A DNA stretch of 64,000 nt from an uncultured Muribaculaceae bacterium (GCA_902494515.1 CABUTS010000006.1:8994-72993), one strand, 5' to 3'; shown: positions 19,478 to 28,666, numbered from the stretch's first letter. Numbers and translations: made by a program. The notes: a model not told the origin generated them from the sequence alone.

Positions 19478-19508
19478 TTGCAAGGTTTGAAATTTCGGAG
19501 TAACTTTG
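19478..19508 (+). promoter_or_regulatory. Promoter of the DUF4494 gene
   Basis: TTG (19478-19480), 20-nt spacer, TAACTTTG (19501-19508). Leader of about 110 nt, AT-rich. Confidence 0.75.
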
Positions 19509-19621
19509 CAGTCGGTTTTCGACAGGTCAGCTTTCGACCTTGCCGTTACAAAGGCAAAATTAACTTATTTTGTCGAAAAATTCCAATTTTTTCAAACAAT
19601 TTTTTAAAAGTAACAAAAATT

Positions 19622-20089
19622 ATGGCAAGCTGGTTTGAATGTAAAGTTCGCTACGATAAAATTCAGGAAAACGGTGCGGTAAAAAAAGTCACCGACACCT
19701 TCCTGGCCGACTCCCTCTCCATCACCGAAGCCGTGGCCCGTATCACCAAGGAACAGGCCCCCTTCATCTCCGGCGACTTCGTGGTTTCCTCCGCGAAATC
19801 CACCAAAATCGCTGAAATCTTCCGCGACGACTCCGCCGACAAGTGGTATCTGGTGAAAGTAGCCTTCATCACCATCGACGAGAAGACCGCCGCCGAGAAG
19901 AAGTCCGTCAGCCTCATCCTCGTGGCCGGCAGCAACTTCAAGAACGCCTTCGACAACTTCATGGAGGGAATGAAAGGCACCATGGCCGACTTCGAGATCG
20001 TCTCCATCGCCGAAACCCAGTATCTCGACGTCTACGGCGCCGACCTCTCGGGCAACGCCGAGGGTGCTCCCAAAGACACCAAAGAATAA
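19622..20089 (+). CDS. DUF4494 domain protein
   Basis: A 155-residue cytoplasmic protein starting MASWFECKVRYDKIQENG, which is the conserved DUF4494 opening (WFE/Q-x-K-V-R-Y). It continues with VTDTFLADSLSITEAVARI and DKWYLVKVAFITIDE. The function is unknown. The open frame extends upstream to 19223 but crosses the promoter, so the ATG at 19622 is used. yggS follows after 14 nt and probably shares the transcript; a similar pairing is often seen in Bacteroidales, as far as I recall. Confidence 0.85.
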   Translation: MASWFECKVRYDKIQENGAVKKVTDTFLADSLSITEAVARITKEQAPFISGDFVVSSAKSTKIAEIFRDDSADKWYLVKVAFITIDEKTAAEKKSVSLILVAGSNFKNAFDNFMEGMKGTMADFEIVSIAETQYLDVYGADLSGNAEGAPKDTKE

Positions 20090-20103
20090 TCCCTCCCGCA
20101 GCC

Positions 20104-20847
20104 ATGAATACTCTCAATTCAGGCACCGAAAACGCTAAAAAAGCTAAAGTCCCCACCGCTGAAAGCGCTGAACTTCAGCAGATTCCACAACGGCTCGACG
20201 CCATTCGCTCCACCCTCCCCGAGGGGGTGGGGCTCGTGGCCGTGTCGAAATTCCATCCCGCCGAGGCAATCCGCATCGCCGCCGCAGCCGGGCAGCGCCT
20301 GTTCGGCGAAAGCCGCGTACAGGAACTTGCCGCCAAGGTCGCCGAACTCGGCGAAGAGCCCTGGCGCTGGCACTTCATCGGCCATCTGCAGACCAACAAG
20401 GTGCGCCAGCTGCTGCGCCTGCGCCCCGCGATGATCGAGAGCGTCGACACCCTGAAACTCCTCCACGCCATCGACCGGGAGGCTGAAACACAAGGGTTTG
20501 TGCAGCCGCTGCTGATGCAGCTCCACGTCGCCCGGGAGGAAACCAAGTTCGGATTCAGCCCCGAGGAGCTGCTCGCCTGGTTCGAGGCCCGCGGCTTCGA
20601 ACAGCTCCGCGCCACCCATATCTGCGGACTCATGGGGATGGCCTCCAACACCGACGACCAGACGCGCGTCGAGGCCGACTTCCGCCTCATCCGCGACACC
20701 TTCGACCGGGTCCGCGAGCTATGTCCCGACCTCCGGGGTTTCGACACCCTCTCCATGGGCATGAGCCACGACTACCCTCTCGCCATCGGCTGCGGCGCCA
20801 CACTGGTGCGCGTCGGCACCGCCATCTTCGGCGACCGCGCCTACTGA
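20104..20847 (+). CDS. YggS-family pyridoxal phosphate homeostasis protein
   Basis: A 247-residue PLP-binding TIM-barrel protein. The cofactor Lys is in LVAVSKFHPAEA (about residue 50). FGESRVQELAAK, WHFIGHLQTNK and LSMGMSHDYPLAI...GTAIFG are the classic motifs in order. The N-terminus is about 20 residues longer than in E. coli YggS. It binds PLP without catalysis and keeps vitamin B6 and amino-acid pools balanced (family knowledge). Confidence 0.92.
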   Translation: MNTLNSGTENAKKAKVPTAESAELQQIPQRLDAIRSTLPEGVGLVAVSKFHPAEAIRIAAAAGQRLFGESRVQELAAKVAELGEEPWRWHFIGHLQTNKVRQLLRLRPAMIESVDTLKLLHAIDREAETQGFVQPLLMQLHVAREETKFGFSPEELLAWFEARGFEQLRATHICGLMGMASNTDDQTRVEADFRLIRDTFDRVRELCPDLRGFDTLSMGMSHDYPLAIGCGATLVRVGTAIFGDRAY

Positions 20848-20940
20848 AACTTTCCCTCGCCATGAGAAAAAAACCGGGTATAAACCTCCCGGAACGGAAA
20901 AAACAGCGCATAAAATAGCTTTTATTCAATTTTTTTTTGT

Positions 20941-20948
20941 TAAATTTG
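20941..20948 (+). promoter_or_regulatory. -7 box upstream of the MFS transporter gene
   Basis: TAAATTTG matches TAnnTTTG, 151 nt before the ATG at 21100. No clear -33 TTG. It would give a long AT-rich leader. Confidence 0.45.
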
Positions 20949-21099
20949 CCGTGAAAAATCGCAGGAGCACCTTCCGGCCCGGCTTTTTTCATCCCGCCAC
21001 CTTAAACTCCTTAAGTTTTTACCTGAATTTTATACCCTAAAGTATAAATTACCGGCCGAATCTTTAATTCCTTAAACTATACAACCTTAAACAGCTACA

Positions 21100-22509
21100 A
21101 TGGCAACTACAAGCAAAAACGGACAGGCATCCGGCAACATCATTGCCATTATCGCGATGTTCTTCCTCTTCGCGATGATTTCGTTTGTCACAAACCTCGC
21201 CGCCCCTATCGGTACAATCTGGGGCAATGAGTTCGAGGGCAACTCCACCCTCGGCATGCTTGGTAATATGATGAACTTCCTGGCTTACCTATTCATGGGT
21301 ATCCCCGCAGGCCGACTTCTCCAGAACATCGGCTACAAGAAAACCGCCCTCTGGGCCATGGCCGTCGGCGTCATCGGCCTCTTCGTGCAGTGGCTCTCCA
21401 GCCAGGCCGGCTCTGACATCGCCGTGCTCACCACCGGCGGCCTCACCGTCAACCTCAACTTCTTCATCTACCTGTTGGGCGCATTCATCTGCGGTTTCTG
21501 TGTCTGCATGCTCAACACCGTTGTCAACCCGATGCTCAACCTCCTTGGCGGCGGCGGCAACAAGGGCAACCAGCTGCTCCAGACCGGCGGCGCGCTGAAC
21601 TCCCTGTCGGCTACCCTGACCCCCCTCTTCGTAGGTGTGCTCATCGGCGAGCTTACGGATACTACCACCATGATGGACGTAGCACCGCTCCTCTGGGTTG
21701 CCATCGGCGTGTTCGTAGCCTCGTTCATCGTCATCACCTTCGTGTCCATCCCCGAACCCGACCTCCGCAAGAAAGGCCAGAAGGCTCCCCAATACACCCA
21801 CTCCCCCTGGAACTTCCGCCACACCGTGCTCGGCGTCATCGCCATCTTCATCTATGTTGGTGTTGAAATCGGCGTTCCCGGCACCCTGACCTTCTACCTC
21901 TCCGAACCCGGTGCTAACGGTGCCGGCATCGCCGGTAAGGCTTCCGCCATCGCCGGCGCCATCGCCGCCATCTACTGGCTGCTGATGCTCGTGGGCCGTA
22001 CGCTCTCGAGCTTCATCTCCGGCTTCGTATCCACCCGCGCCCAGCTCGGCTTCGCCGGCGGTCTGGCCATCATCCTGGTCATCGCAGCCATCTGCGTTCC
22101 CGCCGCCAACACCCTTCCCGTTCCGGAATTCATCTACTCCGGCGAAATCGACGCCACCACCGGCGCCGTAATCCGCGCCCAGGTACCCGTCAGCGCCTAC
22201 CTGCTTGTCCTCTGCGGCCTCTGCACCTCCGTGATGTGGGGCGGCATCTTCAACCTCGCGGTTGAAGGCCTCGGCAAGTACACCGCTCAGGCTTCCGGCA
22301 TCTTCATGATGATGGTAGTCGGCGGCGGTATCATCCCCCTGCTCCAGCAGGTTGTCGCCAAGTATGTCGGCTACATGAACTCCTACTGGGTGATCGTGGC
22401 CTGCGTGGCATACATCTTCTTCTACGCCCTCGTCGGCTCCAAGAATGTCAACAAAGACATCCCCGTGACCGACGAAGAGGAGCTCGAGAAGATTCCCGAT
22501 GCACTTTAA
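21100..22509 (+). CDS. Sugar MFS transporter, FucP-like
   Basis: A 469-residue inner-membrane symporter with about twelve helices. The opening (IIAIIAMFFLFAMISFVTNL) and YLFMGIPAGRLLQNIGYKK are FucP-type; CGFCVCMLNTVVNPMLNLLG lies near residue 140 and matches the family's central motif. The C-terminal half has GLCTSVMWGGIFNLAVEGLG, also typical. Likely imports a monosaccharide with protons or sodium. Transketolase lies directly downstream, separated by a terminator, so the sugar could feed the pentose phosphate pathway (inference). Substrate is not decidable. Confidence 0.88.
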   Translation: MATTSKNGQASGNIIAIIAMFFLFAMISFVTNLAAPIGTIWGNEFEGNSTLGMLGNMMNFLAYLFMGIPAGRLLQNIGYKKTALWAMAVGVIGLFVQWLSSQAGSDIAVLTTGGLTVNLNFFIYLLGAFICGFCVCMLNTVVNPMLNLLGGGGNKGNQLLQTGGALNSLSATLTPLFVGVLIGELTDTTTMMDVAPLLWVAIGVFVASFIVITFVSIPEPDLRKKGQKAPQYTHSPWNFRHTVLGVIAIFIYVGVEIGVPGTLTFYLSEPGANGAGIAGKASAIAGAIAAIYWLLMLVGRTLSSFISGFVSTRAQLGFAGGLAIILVIAAICVPAANTLPVPEFIYSGEIDATTGAVIRAQVPVSAYLLVLCGLCTSVMWGGIFNLAVEGLGKYTAQASGIFMMMVVGGGIIPLLQQVVAKYVGYMNSYWVIVACVAYIFFYALVGSKNVNKDIPVTDEEELEKIPDAL

Positions 22510-22527
22510 CCCCAATCTAACATACAG

Positions 22528-22566
22528 GCTCATGTGCTGCGAAATCCACAGCAGATGAGCTTTTTA
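22528..22566 (+). terminator. Terminator between the MFS gene and transketolase
   Basis: Interrupted stem GCTCAT-GCTG (22528-22539) pairing with CAGC-ATGAGC (22549-22560), followed by TTTTTA. Confidence 0.7.
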
Positions 22567-22583
22567 TTAACCGATATTTATTT

Positions 22584-24614
22584 ATGGAAAAAACCATCAC
22601 CGAAAGAGCTGCCGACACCATCCGCGTGCTCGCCCTCTCTATGGTAGAAAAAGCCAAATCAGGCCACCCCGGCGGCGCCATGGGCGGTGCTGACTTCGTG
22701 AACGTGCTTTACTCGCAGTTCCTCGTCAACGACCCCGACAACCCCACATGGTTCGCCCGCGACCGCTTCTTCCTCGACCCCGGCCACATGTCGCCGATGC
22801 TCTACTCCGTGCTCGCCCTCACCGGCAAATACACCACCGACGAGCTCCAGCAGCTCCGCCAGTGGGGTTCGGTATGCCCCGGTCACCCCGAGCTCGACCC
22901 CAAGCGCGGCGTAGAGAACACCTCCGGTCCCCTCGGTCAGGGTCACGCCATGGCCGTAGGCTGCGCCATCGCAGAGCGCTTCCTGCAGGCCCGTTTCGGT
23001 GATGTCGTTGCCCATAAGACATACGCTTTCATCTCCGACGGCGGTATCCAGGAGGAAATCTCGCAGGGCGCAGGCCGCATCGCCGGCCACCTCGGCCTGA
23101 GCAACCTCATCATGTTCTACGACTCCAACGACGTGCAGCTCTCCACAATGGTGAACGCCGTCGACTGCGAGGACGTTGCGGCCAAATACCGCGCATGGCA
23201 CTGGAATGTACTGGAAGTCAACGGCTCCAGCGCCGACGAGATTGCCGCCGCCCTCAAGGCCGCCCTCGTGGAGAAGGAACGCCCCACCCTCATCATCGGC
23301 CACACCGTGATGGGCCGCGGCGCAATGGGTCCCGACGGCCAGAGCTTCGAAGGCCGCTGCTCCACCCACGGCCAGCCCCTGTCGAAGGCCGGCGCCGACC
23401 TCGAAGCAACCCTGCGCAACCTCGGTGCTGATCCCGCCAACCCCTGGAAGATCGCCGCTGACGTTGAGAAACTCTACGCCGACCGCAACGCCGAGCTCCG
23501 CAAGATTGCCGCCGAGCGCCACGCCGCCGAGGAGAAGTGGGCCGCCGAAAACCCCGAACTCGCCAAGCAGCTCAAGGACTACATCGACGGCAACCTCCCC
23601 GCCATCGACTACTCCGCAATCGTGCAGAAGGCCAACGCCGCTACCCGCAACGCCTCGGCCACCGTTCTCAGCGTCCTCGCCGAGAAGGTGCCCAACATGC
23701 TTGTCAGCTCCGCCGACCTCAGCAACTCCGACAAGACCGACGGCTTCCTCAAGAAGACCCACCAGCTCATCCGCGGTGACTTCTCCGGCGCATTCCTGCA
23801 GGCCGGTGTCGCCGAGCTCACCATGGCCGCAATCATGAACGGTATTGCCCTCCACGGCGGCTGCATCGCTGCCTGCGGCACATTCTTCGTGTTCTCCGAC
23901 TACATGAAACCAGCCGTCCGCATGGCCGCCCTGATGGAACTTCCCGTGAAGTACATCTGGACCCACGACGCATTCCGCGTCGGCGAAGACGGCCCGACCC
24001 ACGAGCCCGTGGAGCAGGAAGCCCAGATCCGCCTGATGGAAGAGCTCCGCAACTTCGCCGGCAAACCCTCAGTGCTGGTTCTCCGCCCCGCCGATGCCAC
24101 CGAAACCACCGTTGCATGGCAGATGGCCATGGAGAACAAGGAGACTCCCACCGCGCTGATTCTCAGCCGTCAGGACATCCCCGACCTCCCTGCAGTCACC
24201 GGCGACCGCTTCCGCGAAGCCGAAGGCGCCCGCATGGGCGGCTACACCGTAATGGACACCCCTCATCCCCAGGTAATCCTCGTGGCCAACGGCTCCGAAG
24301 TCAGCCTCCTCTGCGACGTAGCTGCGCAGCTCGAGGCCGGCGAAGTCCCCTGTCGCGTGGTTTCCGTGCCCTCCATCGGCCTCTTTCTGGAGCAGGACAA
24401 GGAGTACCGCGACTCGGTCATCACCCCCGGCATCCCCGTGTTCGGTCTGACCGCCGGTCTCCCCTCGACCCTCCGTCCCGTGGTCGGCAGCGGCATGGTC
24501 TACGGTCTGAACCACTTCGGCGCATCCGCCCCCTACAAGGTGCTTGACGAGAAGTTCGGCTTCACCGTTCAGAACGTCCTGCAGGAGGTTCTCAAATACC
24601 TCCACCGCATCTGA
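22584..24614 (+). CDS. tkt: Transketolase
   Basis: A 676-residue thiamine-pyrophosphate enzyme of the pentose phosphate pathway, moving two-carbon units between sugar phosphates. N-terminal KSGHPGGAMGGADFVNVLY, GPLGQGHAMAVG and the cofactor region FISDGGIQEEISQGAGRIAG with YDSNDVQL. This replaces the more common GDG by SDG, as I recall from other Bacteroidota. The pyrimidine domain has WTHDAFRVGEDGPTHEPVEQ and DATETTVAWQMAME; the C-terminal domain ends in HFGASAPYKVLDEKFGF. It is complete and followed by a strong terminator. Confidence 0.93.
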   Translation: MEKTITERAADTIRVLALSMVEKAKSGHPGGAMGGADFVNVLYSQFLVNDPDNPTWFARDRFFLDPGHMSPMLYSVLALTGKYTTDELQQLRQWGSVCPGHPELDPKRGVENTSGPLGQGHAMAVGCAIAERFLQARFGDVVAHKTYAFISDGGIQEEISQGAGRIAGHLGLSNLIMFYDSNDVQLSTMVNAVDCEDVAAKYRAWHWNVLEVNGSSADEIAAALKAALVEKERPTLIIGHTVMGRGAMGPDGQSFEGRCSTHGQPLSKAGADLEATLRNLGADPANPWKIAADVEKLYADRNAELRKIAAERHAAEEKWAAENPELAKQLKDYIDGNLPAIDYSAIVQKANAATRNASATVLSVLAEKVPNMLVSSADLSNSDKTDGFLKKTHQLIRGDFSGAFLQAGVAELTMAAIMNGIALHGGCIAACGTFFVFSDYMKPAVRMAALMELPVKYIWTHDAFRVGEDGPTHEPVEQEAQIRLMEELRNFAGKPSVLVLRPADATETTVAWQMAMENKETPTALILSRQDIPDLPAVTGDRFREAEGARMGGYTVMDTPHPQVILVANGSEVSLLCDVAAQLEAGEVPCRVVSVPSIGLFLEQDKEYRDSVITPGIPVFGLTAGLPSTLRPVVGSGMVYGLNHFGASAPYKVLDEKFGFTVQNVLQEVLKYLHRI

Positions 24615-24634
24615 TTCTTCCCTGACACAATACT

Positions 24635-24669
24635 CCACCCCCGGCCTCGCCCGGGGGTGGTTTGTTTTT
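24635..24669 (+). terminator. Rho-independent terminator after transketolase
   Basis: Perfect 10-bp stem CCACCCCCGG (24635-24644) with CCGGGGGTGG (24651-24660) and a T-rich tail. Confidence 0.88.
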
Positions 24670-24753
24670 GCCTAAACTTTCCGGCGTGGGCCGGAGTCGT
24701 CTATTTTTTGGCCGGGGGTGGTTTGTTTTTTACCGAACTTTTCGGAGTGCGGG
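24651..24753. repeat. Duplicated terminator half-site segment, two copies 62 bp apart
   Basis: CCGGGGGTGGTTTGTTTTT and the following 20 bases recur imperfectly at 24713-24753. The second copy keeps the T-run but lacks the upstream stem. The rest of the 24615-25113 gap holds the ompA promoter and leader, no gene. Confidence 0.65.
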
Positions 24754-24955
24754 GTGTTAAAATATATGTAAAAATTATGCGCCGAGGAGTTCAGCCGAAA
24801 CCACGCGGTACCGTCTGCGCTTACAAAGACGGTTCACAGCGCAAATCGGCCTCCGGAAACAGCGGTTTCCGACGAAAATTGGATGTTTAAGACAGTTTTT
24901 TTTGAAATTTTCGCATTTTTTTCGGGAAAATGTGAAATAATTGAAAAAAAATCCG

Positions 24956-25016
24956 TACCTTTGACCCAACCTCGTGTAGCAGCTCGTTTCCCGTGCTTAT
25001 TTTAAAGCTCGTTTCC
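24956..25016 (+). promoter_or_regulatory. -7 box and leader of the ompA-family gene
   Basis: TACCTTTG (24956-24963) matches TAnnTTTG. The transcript would have a leader of about 145 nt, holding a direct repeat AGCTCGTTTCC at 24981-24991 and 25006-25016. Long leaders are usual for abundant outer-membrane proteins. Confidence 0.55.
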
Positions 25017-25113
25017 GGGCTCATCAAGTCAACGAATCGAAAGCAAAAGACAACAACCAAATTGCGAATCGAAAGAACAAATAATTAATTCCTATACAAC
25101 GTTTTACTTAGCT

Positions 25114-26319
25114 ATGAAAAAAAGTTTACTTTTCGCACTCGGTTGCGCAATGGTGGCAGGTACTGCCAGCGCACAGAATGCATCGGAAGTGACTTACGTT
25201 GAGGATCCCGCCCAGGGCTACATCTTCAACAAGTTCTCCGACAACTGGTTTATCCAGGCTGAAGGTGGTGTATCCGTTGGTTTCAGCACTCATGACTCCG
25301 AACTGGACTTCACCGACCGCATCGCTCCCGCAGCTTCGCTCTATGTCGGCAAATGGTTCTCGCCCCTGCTGGGTCTCCGCGGTGGTGTTGACTTCCTTTC
25401 CGTGAAGGGTCTTGTAGATAAAGATGCTTACGGCAATGCCGGCGTTCGTCCCTATGAGGGCGTTGTAGACGGCAAGTACTACAATAATAAGCAGAACTAC
25501 GTTGGTCCTACCTTCGACGTTATGCTGAACCTCACCAACTGGTGGTGCGGTTACCGTCCCGGCCGCGTTTACAACGCTTACGTATACTTCGGCGGCGGTT
25601 ACTACTGGACACTCGCCAAGTTCGCCGAGAAGAATGAAGAACCCGCATGGCACAACGCCAAGGACGGTGAAATCACCATCCGCGCCGGCCTCACCCAGGA
25701 ATTCAACTTGAGCAAGCACTTCGCCCTCGGTCTTGACCTCCGCGCTACCGCCATCCCCAACCACTCCGACCTCGGCGGCCGCACCACAGTCGTAGGCCAG
25801 GCCCTCCTCACCGCAACCTACAAGTTCAACAACAGCACCTGGGCAGCTCCCGTGGTTCCCGTCTGCCCCCCCGCAGAAGACTGCAGCGAATATCAGGCTC
25901 GTCTTGCTGAAGCTGACGCCCGTCTGGCTGACCTCCAGAACCAGTACGACGCCTGCATGAAACGCCCCGTTGAAAAGGTTGTTGAGAAGGTTCCCGAAGC
26001 TCCTCTGGCTACCATCTACTACCCCGCCGACGTTTACACCCTGACTTCCGTAGACCGCAAGGTCCTCCAGTCCGTTGCCAACGCTATGAAGGCTAACGAC
26101 AAGGAATACAACATCACCGGCTGGGCCGACAACTACACCGGCACCCCCGCCATCAACGTCCCCCTGCGCAAGAACCGCGCTGAAGGCGTCAAGAAGATGC
26201 TCGTCCGCTACGGTGTTCCCGCAAACCGCCTCACCATCGTTGAGAACAACGGCAACCGCGTAGACCTTGGCGACAAGTGCCTCACCCTCGACCGTTGCGT
26301 CACCATCATGGAGAAATAA
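25114..26319 (+). CDS. OmpA-family outer-membrane protein
   Basis: A 401-residue envelope protein that ties the outer membrane to peptidoglycan. Signal peptide MKKSLLFALGCAMVAGTASA, then an eight-strand-type barrel (residues about 35-255, e.g. NWFIQAEGGVSVGF, VYFGGGYYWTLAKF), a short helical linker with repeated DARLADL/QYDAC, and an OmpA-like domain (LQSVANAMKAND, ITGWADNYTGTPAINVPL, RKNRAEGVKKMLVRYGVPAN). The usual NxxLSxxRA motif is present as NVPLRKNRA. Codon use is strongly biased, in keeping with high expression. Its end is marked by a hairpin. Confidence 0.92.
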   Translation: MKKSLLFALGCAMVAGTASAQNASEVTYVEDPAQGYIFNKFSDNWFIQAEGGVSVGFSTHDSELDFTDRIAPAASLYVGKWFSPLLGLRGGVDFLSVKGLVDKDAYGNAGVRPYEGVVDGKYYNNKQNYVGPTFDVMLNLTNWWCGYRPGRVYNAYVYFGGGYYWTLAKFAEKNEEPAWHNAKDGEITIRAGLTQEFNLSKHFALGLDLRATAIPNHSDLGGRTTVVGQALLTATYKFNNSTWAAPVVPVCPPAEDCSEYQARLAEADARLADLQNQYDACMKRPVEKVVEKVPEAPLATIYYPADVYTLTSVDRKVLQSVANAMKANDKEYNITGWADNYTGTPAINVPLRKNRAEGVKKMLVRYGVPANRLTIVENNGNRVDLGDKCLTLDRCVTIMEK

Positions 26320-26348
26320 TCCTTTCCCCCTGAGATTATAACCCATTC

Positions 26349-26384
26349 CGCAGGGCTGCCCGCATCACCGCGCGCAGCCCTGCG
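26349..26384 (+). terminator. Hairpin after the ompA-family gene
   Basis: Perfect 11-bp stem CGCAGGGCTGC (26349-26359) with GCAGCCCTGCG (26374-26384), 14-nt loop. Only a short T-run follows, so termination may be partial. Confidence 0.6.
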
Positions 26385-26388
26385 CTGA

Positions 26389-26456
26389 TTTAGCGAAGAA
26401 TTATAAACGATCGTTTAGCGAAGAATTATAAATTAATCGTTTAGCGAAGAATTATG
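26389..26456. repeat. 25/26-bp tandem repeat running into the ung start codon
   Basis: TTTAGCGAAGAATTAT occurs at 26389-26404, 26414-26429 and 26440-26455, separated by ATCG-containing spacers. The ATG of ung (26454-26456) is formed at the end of the third copy, where the first two read ATA. Confidence 0.85.
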
Positions 26457-27116
26457 AATGTTCGGATTGAACCAAGCTGGCAGCAAGAGCTCGCCGATAT
26501 CTTTGATTCAGACCAGTTTGCGCGAACCGCAGAGTTTGTAAGACGCGCTTACGCCTCCGGTGTGGTCTACCCCCCGGCGTCGCGGATTTTCGCCGCCTTC
26601 GACTCCTGTCCGTTCGACAAAGTTAAGGTGGTGATTCTCGGTCAGGACCCCTATCACGGGCCGGGGCAGGCAAACGGAATGTGTTTTTCGGTGAACCCCG
26701 GGGTGCGCTTCCCGCCGTCGCTGCTCAATATTTTCAAGGAAATCCACGACGACACCGGCGCTCCCATCCCCGCCGACGGCGACCTCACCCGCTGGGCAAA
26801 CCAGGGGGTGCTCCTGCTCAACGCCACACTGACCGTCGAGGCCGACCGCGCAGGCTCCCATCAGGGGCATGGCTGGGAGGAATTCACCGACGAAGTTATC
26901 CGCCGCCTCTCGGCCCACCGCAACAACCTCGTATTCATCCTCTGGGGCAGTTACGCCATCCGCAAAAGCCAGCTCATCGACCCGACGCGCCACCTGATTC
27001 TGACCTCCCCACACCCCTCCCCCCTTTCGGCCCACCGCGGGTTCTTCGGCAACCACCATTTCTCCCGCGCCAACGCCTACCTCGCCGCCCACTCCCTCAC
27101 CCCCATCCTGTGGTGA
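26454..27116 (+). CDS. ung: Uracil-DNA glycosylase
   Basis: A 220-residue family-1 enzyme that removes uracil from DNA. The catalytic water-activating Asp is in VVILGQDPYHGPGQANG (about residue 64-80); the leucine/His loop is HPSPLSAHRGFFG near residue 188; LLLNATLTVEADRAGSH is also conserved. Full length. The start codon lies inside a tandem repeat and no promoter box is visible, so changes in repeat number would alter its 5' untranslated region. Confidence 0.95.
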   Translation: MNVRIEPSWQQELADIFDSDQFARTAEFVRRAYASGVVYPPASRIFAAFDSCPFDKVKVVILGQDPYHGPGQANGMCFSVNPGVRFPPSLLNIFKEIHDDTGAPIPADGDLTRWANQGVLLLNATLTVEADRAGSHQGHGWEEFTDEVIRRLSAHRNNLVFILWGSYAIRKSQLIDPTRHLILTSPHPSPLSAHRGFFGNHHFSRANAYLAAHSLTPILW

Positions 27117-27161
27117 ATTTCAATCCTCACATAATTTTCGGCACGGCTCCGCGTTAACTAA

Positions 27162-28517
27162 TTGATGAAAGGCTTATTAAACACTCTCACCCTTGCCGCG
27201 GGCCTCATTGCCCTGACAGTGGCGGCACCCTTCCCTGCCGCCGCGCAGAGATCAGTCGACGCGCAGGCATCTGCCGCCGCGCAGCCCGGAACCATCGACG
27301 TTTTCGACCCGATGATCCGGACCGTGACGCGCGCCGTCGACGGCAACCCCCTCGCGCCGCCGGTGCTGACACTCGGCGCCGACTCCGAGCTGACCATAGG
27401 TTTCGACATGATTGCCGAGCAGCGCGAGTATCTCCGCTACTCGATTCATCTCTGCAACGCCGACTGGTCACCCTCGCAGCTCACCGACCCGGAGGTCTTC
27501 GACGGCTTCAACTACGCTGATATACAGGATTATGCGTTCTCATCCGGAACAAACACGCACTACGTCCACTACACCATCTCGCTTCCCAACCAGGACTATC
27601 AGTTCCGCCTCTCGGGCAATTACATCCTCGACGTTTACCCCGAGGAGAACCCCGATAACATCCTGCTGAGCGTCCCCTTCATGGTGCAGGAAAACGCCAT
27701 CTCGGTCAGCGGAAGCATCACCTCCGTGACCGACATTGACATCAACGGCGCCCACCAGCAGCTGTCACTCGAAATCGACACCCGCAACGAGCGTCTGCGC
27801 GACCCCAACAACGACCTCCGCATCCTCGTGCAGCAGAACAACCGCCGCGACAACGCCGTATGGCTCGCACACCCCGACCGCGTCAGCGGTCCGAAACTCA
27901 TCTATGAACACAACCGGCGCCTGATTTTCCCCGCCGGCAACGAATACCGCCGCATGGAGACCGTAAATAATCTCTACCCCGGCATCGGCGAAGACCACAT
28001 CGAGTTCCACGCCCCCTACTATTACCATATCCTCAACCTCGACATAATCCGCGCCCACCGCCAGTATGTCTACGACCGCACTCAGCAGGGTCGTTTCCTC
28101 ATCCGCGAATACAACGCCGACAACTCCGACACCGAGGCCGACTACACCTTAGTGGTCTTCACGCTCGACGCCACGGAGTTCCCCGACGCCGACGTCTACC
28201 TCGACGGAGACTTCATGAACCGCACCTTCGACGACCGCTCGCGCATGGGCTACGACCCCGAGCAGGGGCGCTACACCAAGATTCTACCCCTCAAACAGGG
28301 CGCCTACAACTACCAGTACCTCGTGGTTCCGCGCTACGGCGCCCCGGTCACCCCGCTGTCGCCCGACTCGCCGCTCCCCTCGGCGCGCTCGCTGACCGCC
28401 CCCGTCGAAGGGGACCACTACCAGACCGTCAACGAATACTCCGTAGCCGTCTACTACCGCCCCCCCGCCGCGCGCTACGACCGCCTCCTCTCCTACCGCC
28501 TCCTCTCCAACCAGTAA
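27162..28517 (+). CDS. DUF5103 / type IX secretion system plug-like protein
   Basis: A 451-residue exported protein. Signal peptide with a hydrophobic core (LNTLTLAAGLIALTVAAPF) ending around residue 29. The N-terminal domain has LRYSIHLCNADWSPSQLTD and HYVHYTISLPNQDYQFRLSG; this pattern (...H.N.DW..S.L...E..) is diagnostic of DUF5103, now linked to the plug of the type IX translocon. A carbohydrate-binding-like domain follows (DADVYLDGDFMNRTF, KILPLKQGAYNYQYLVV). In species with a full type IX system the plug closes the SprA pore; whether this organism has one is not shown in the window. A second ATG lies one codon in. Confidence 0.85.
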   Translation: MMKGLLNTLTLAAGLIALTVAAPFPAAAQRSVDAQASAAAQPGTIDVFDPMIRTVTRAVDGNPLAPPVLTLGADSELTIGFDMIAEQREYLRYSIHLCNADWSPSQLTDPEVFDGFNYADIQDYAFSSGTNTHYVHYTISLPNQDYQFRLSGNYILDVYPEENPDNILLSVPFMVQENAISVSGSITSVTDIDINGAHQQLSLEIDTRNERLRDPNNDLRILVQQNNRRDNAVWLAHPDRVSGPKLIYEHNRRLIFPAGNEYRRMETVNNLYPGIGEDHIEFHAPYYYHILNLDIIRAHRQYVYDRTQQGRFLIREYNADNSDTEADYTLVVFTLDATEFPDADVYLDGDFMNRTFDDRSRMGYDPEQGRYTKILPLKQGAYNYQYLVVPRYGAPVTPLSPDSPLPSARSLTAPVEGDHYQTVNEYSVAVYYRPPAARYDRLLSYRLLSNQ

Positions 28518-28554
28518 TCCCGCAGCAGCCCGGCAGCCCGGAGCAACCCGGGTT

Positions 28555-28594
28555 CTGTTATCGCGCGTTATCGCGCGTTCACGCGCGATAACAG
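28555..28594. repeat. Dispersed palindromic element, copy 2 (perfect inverted repeat)
   Basis: CTGTTATCGCGCGT (28555-28568) and its exact complement ACGCGCGATAACAG (28581-28594) with a 12-nt loop. Shares the GTTATCGCGCG core with the other copies but lacks the GTAACTTTCGTTC head. Confidence 0.75.
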
Positions 28595-28607
28595 CCACTC
28601 CTCCCTC

Positions 28608-28638
28608 TTGCGCGAATGGAAAAAAATGATTAACTTTG
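28608..28638 (+). promoter_or_regulatory. Promoter of the AspT/YidE-type transporter gene
   Basis: TTG (28608-28610), 20-nt spacer, TAACTTTG (28631-28638); ATG at 28667, leader about 22 nt. Confidence 0.78.
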
Positions 28639-28666
28639 CAACCGAAATCAAGGGTACACTTTCACT

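Noticed and set aside
19223..19621. Upstream extension of the DUF4494 frame
   Set aside because: It crosses a clear promoter at 19478-19508 and lies opposite DUF4492; conserved residues begin at MASWFE.
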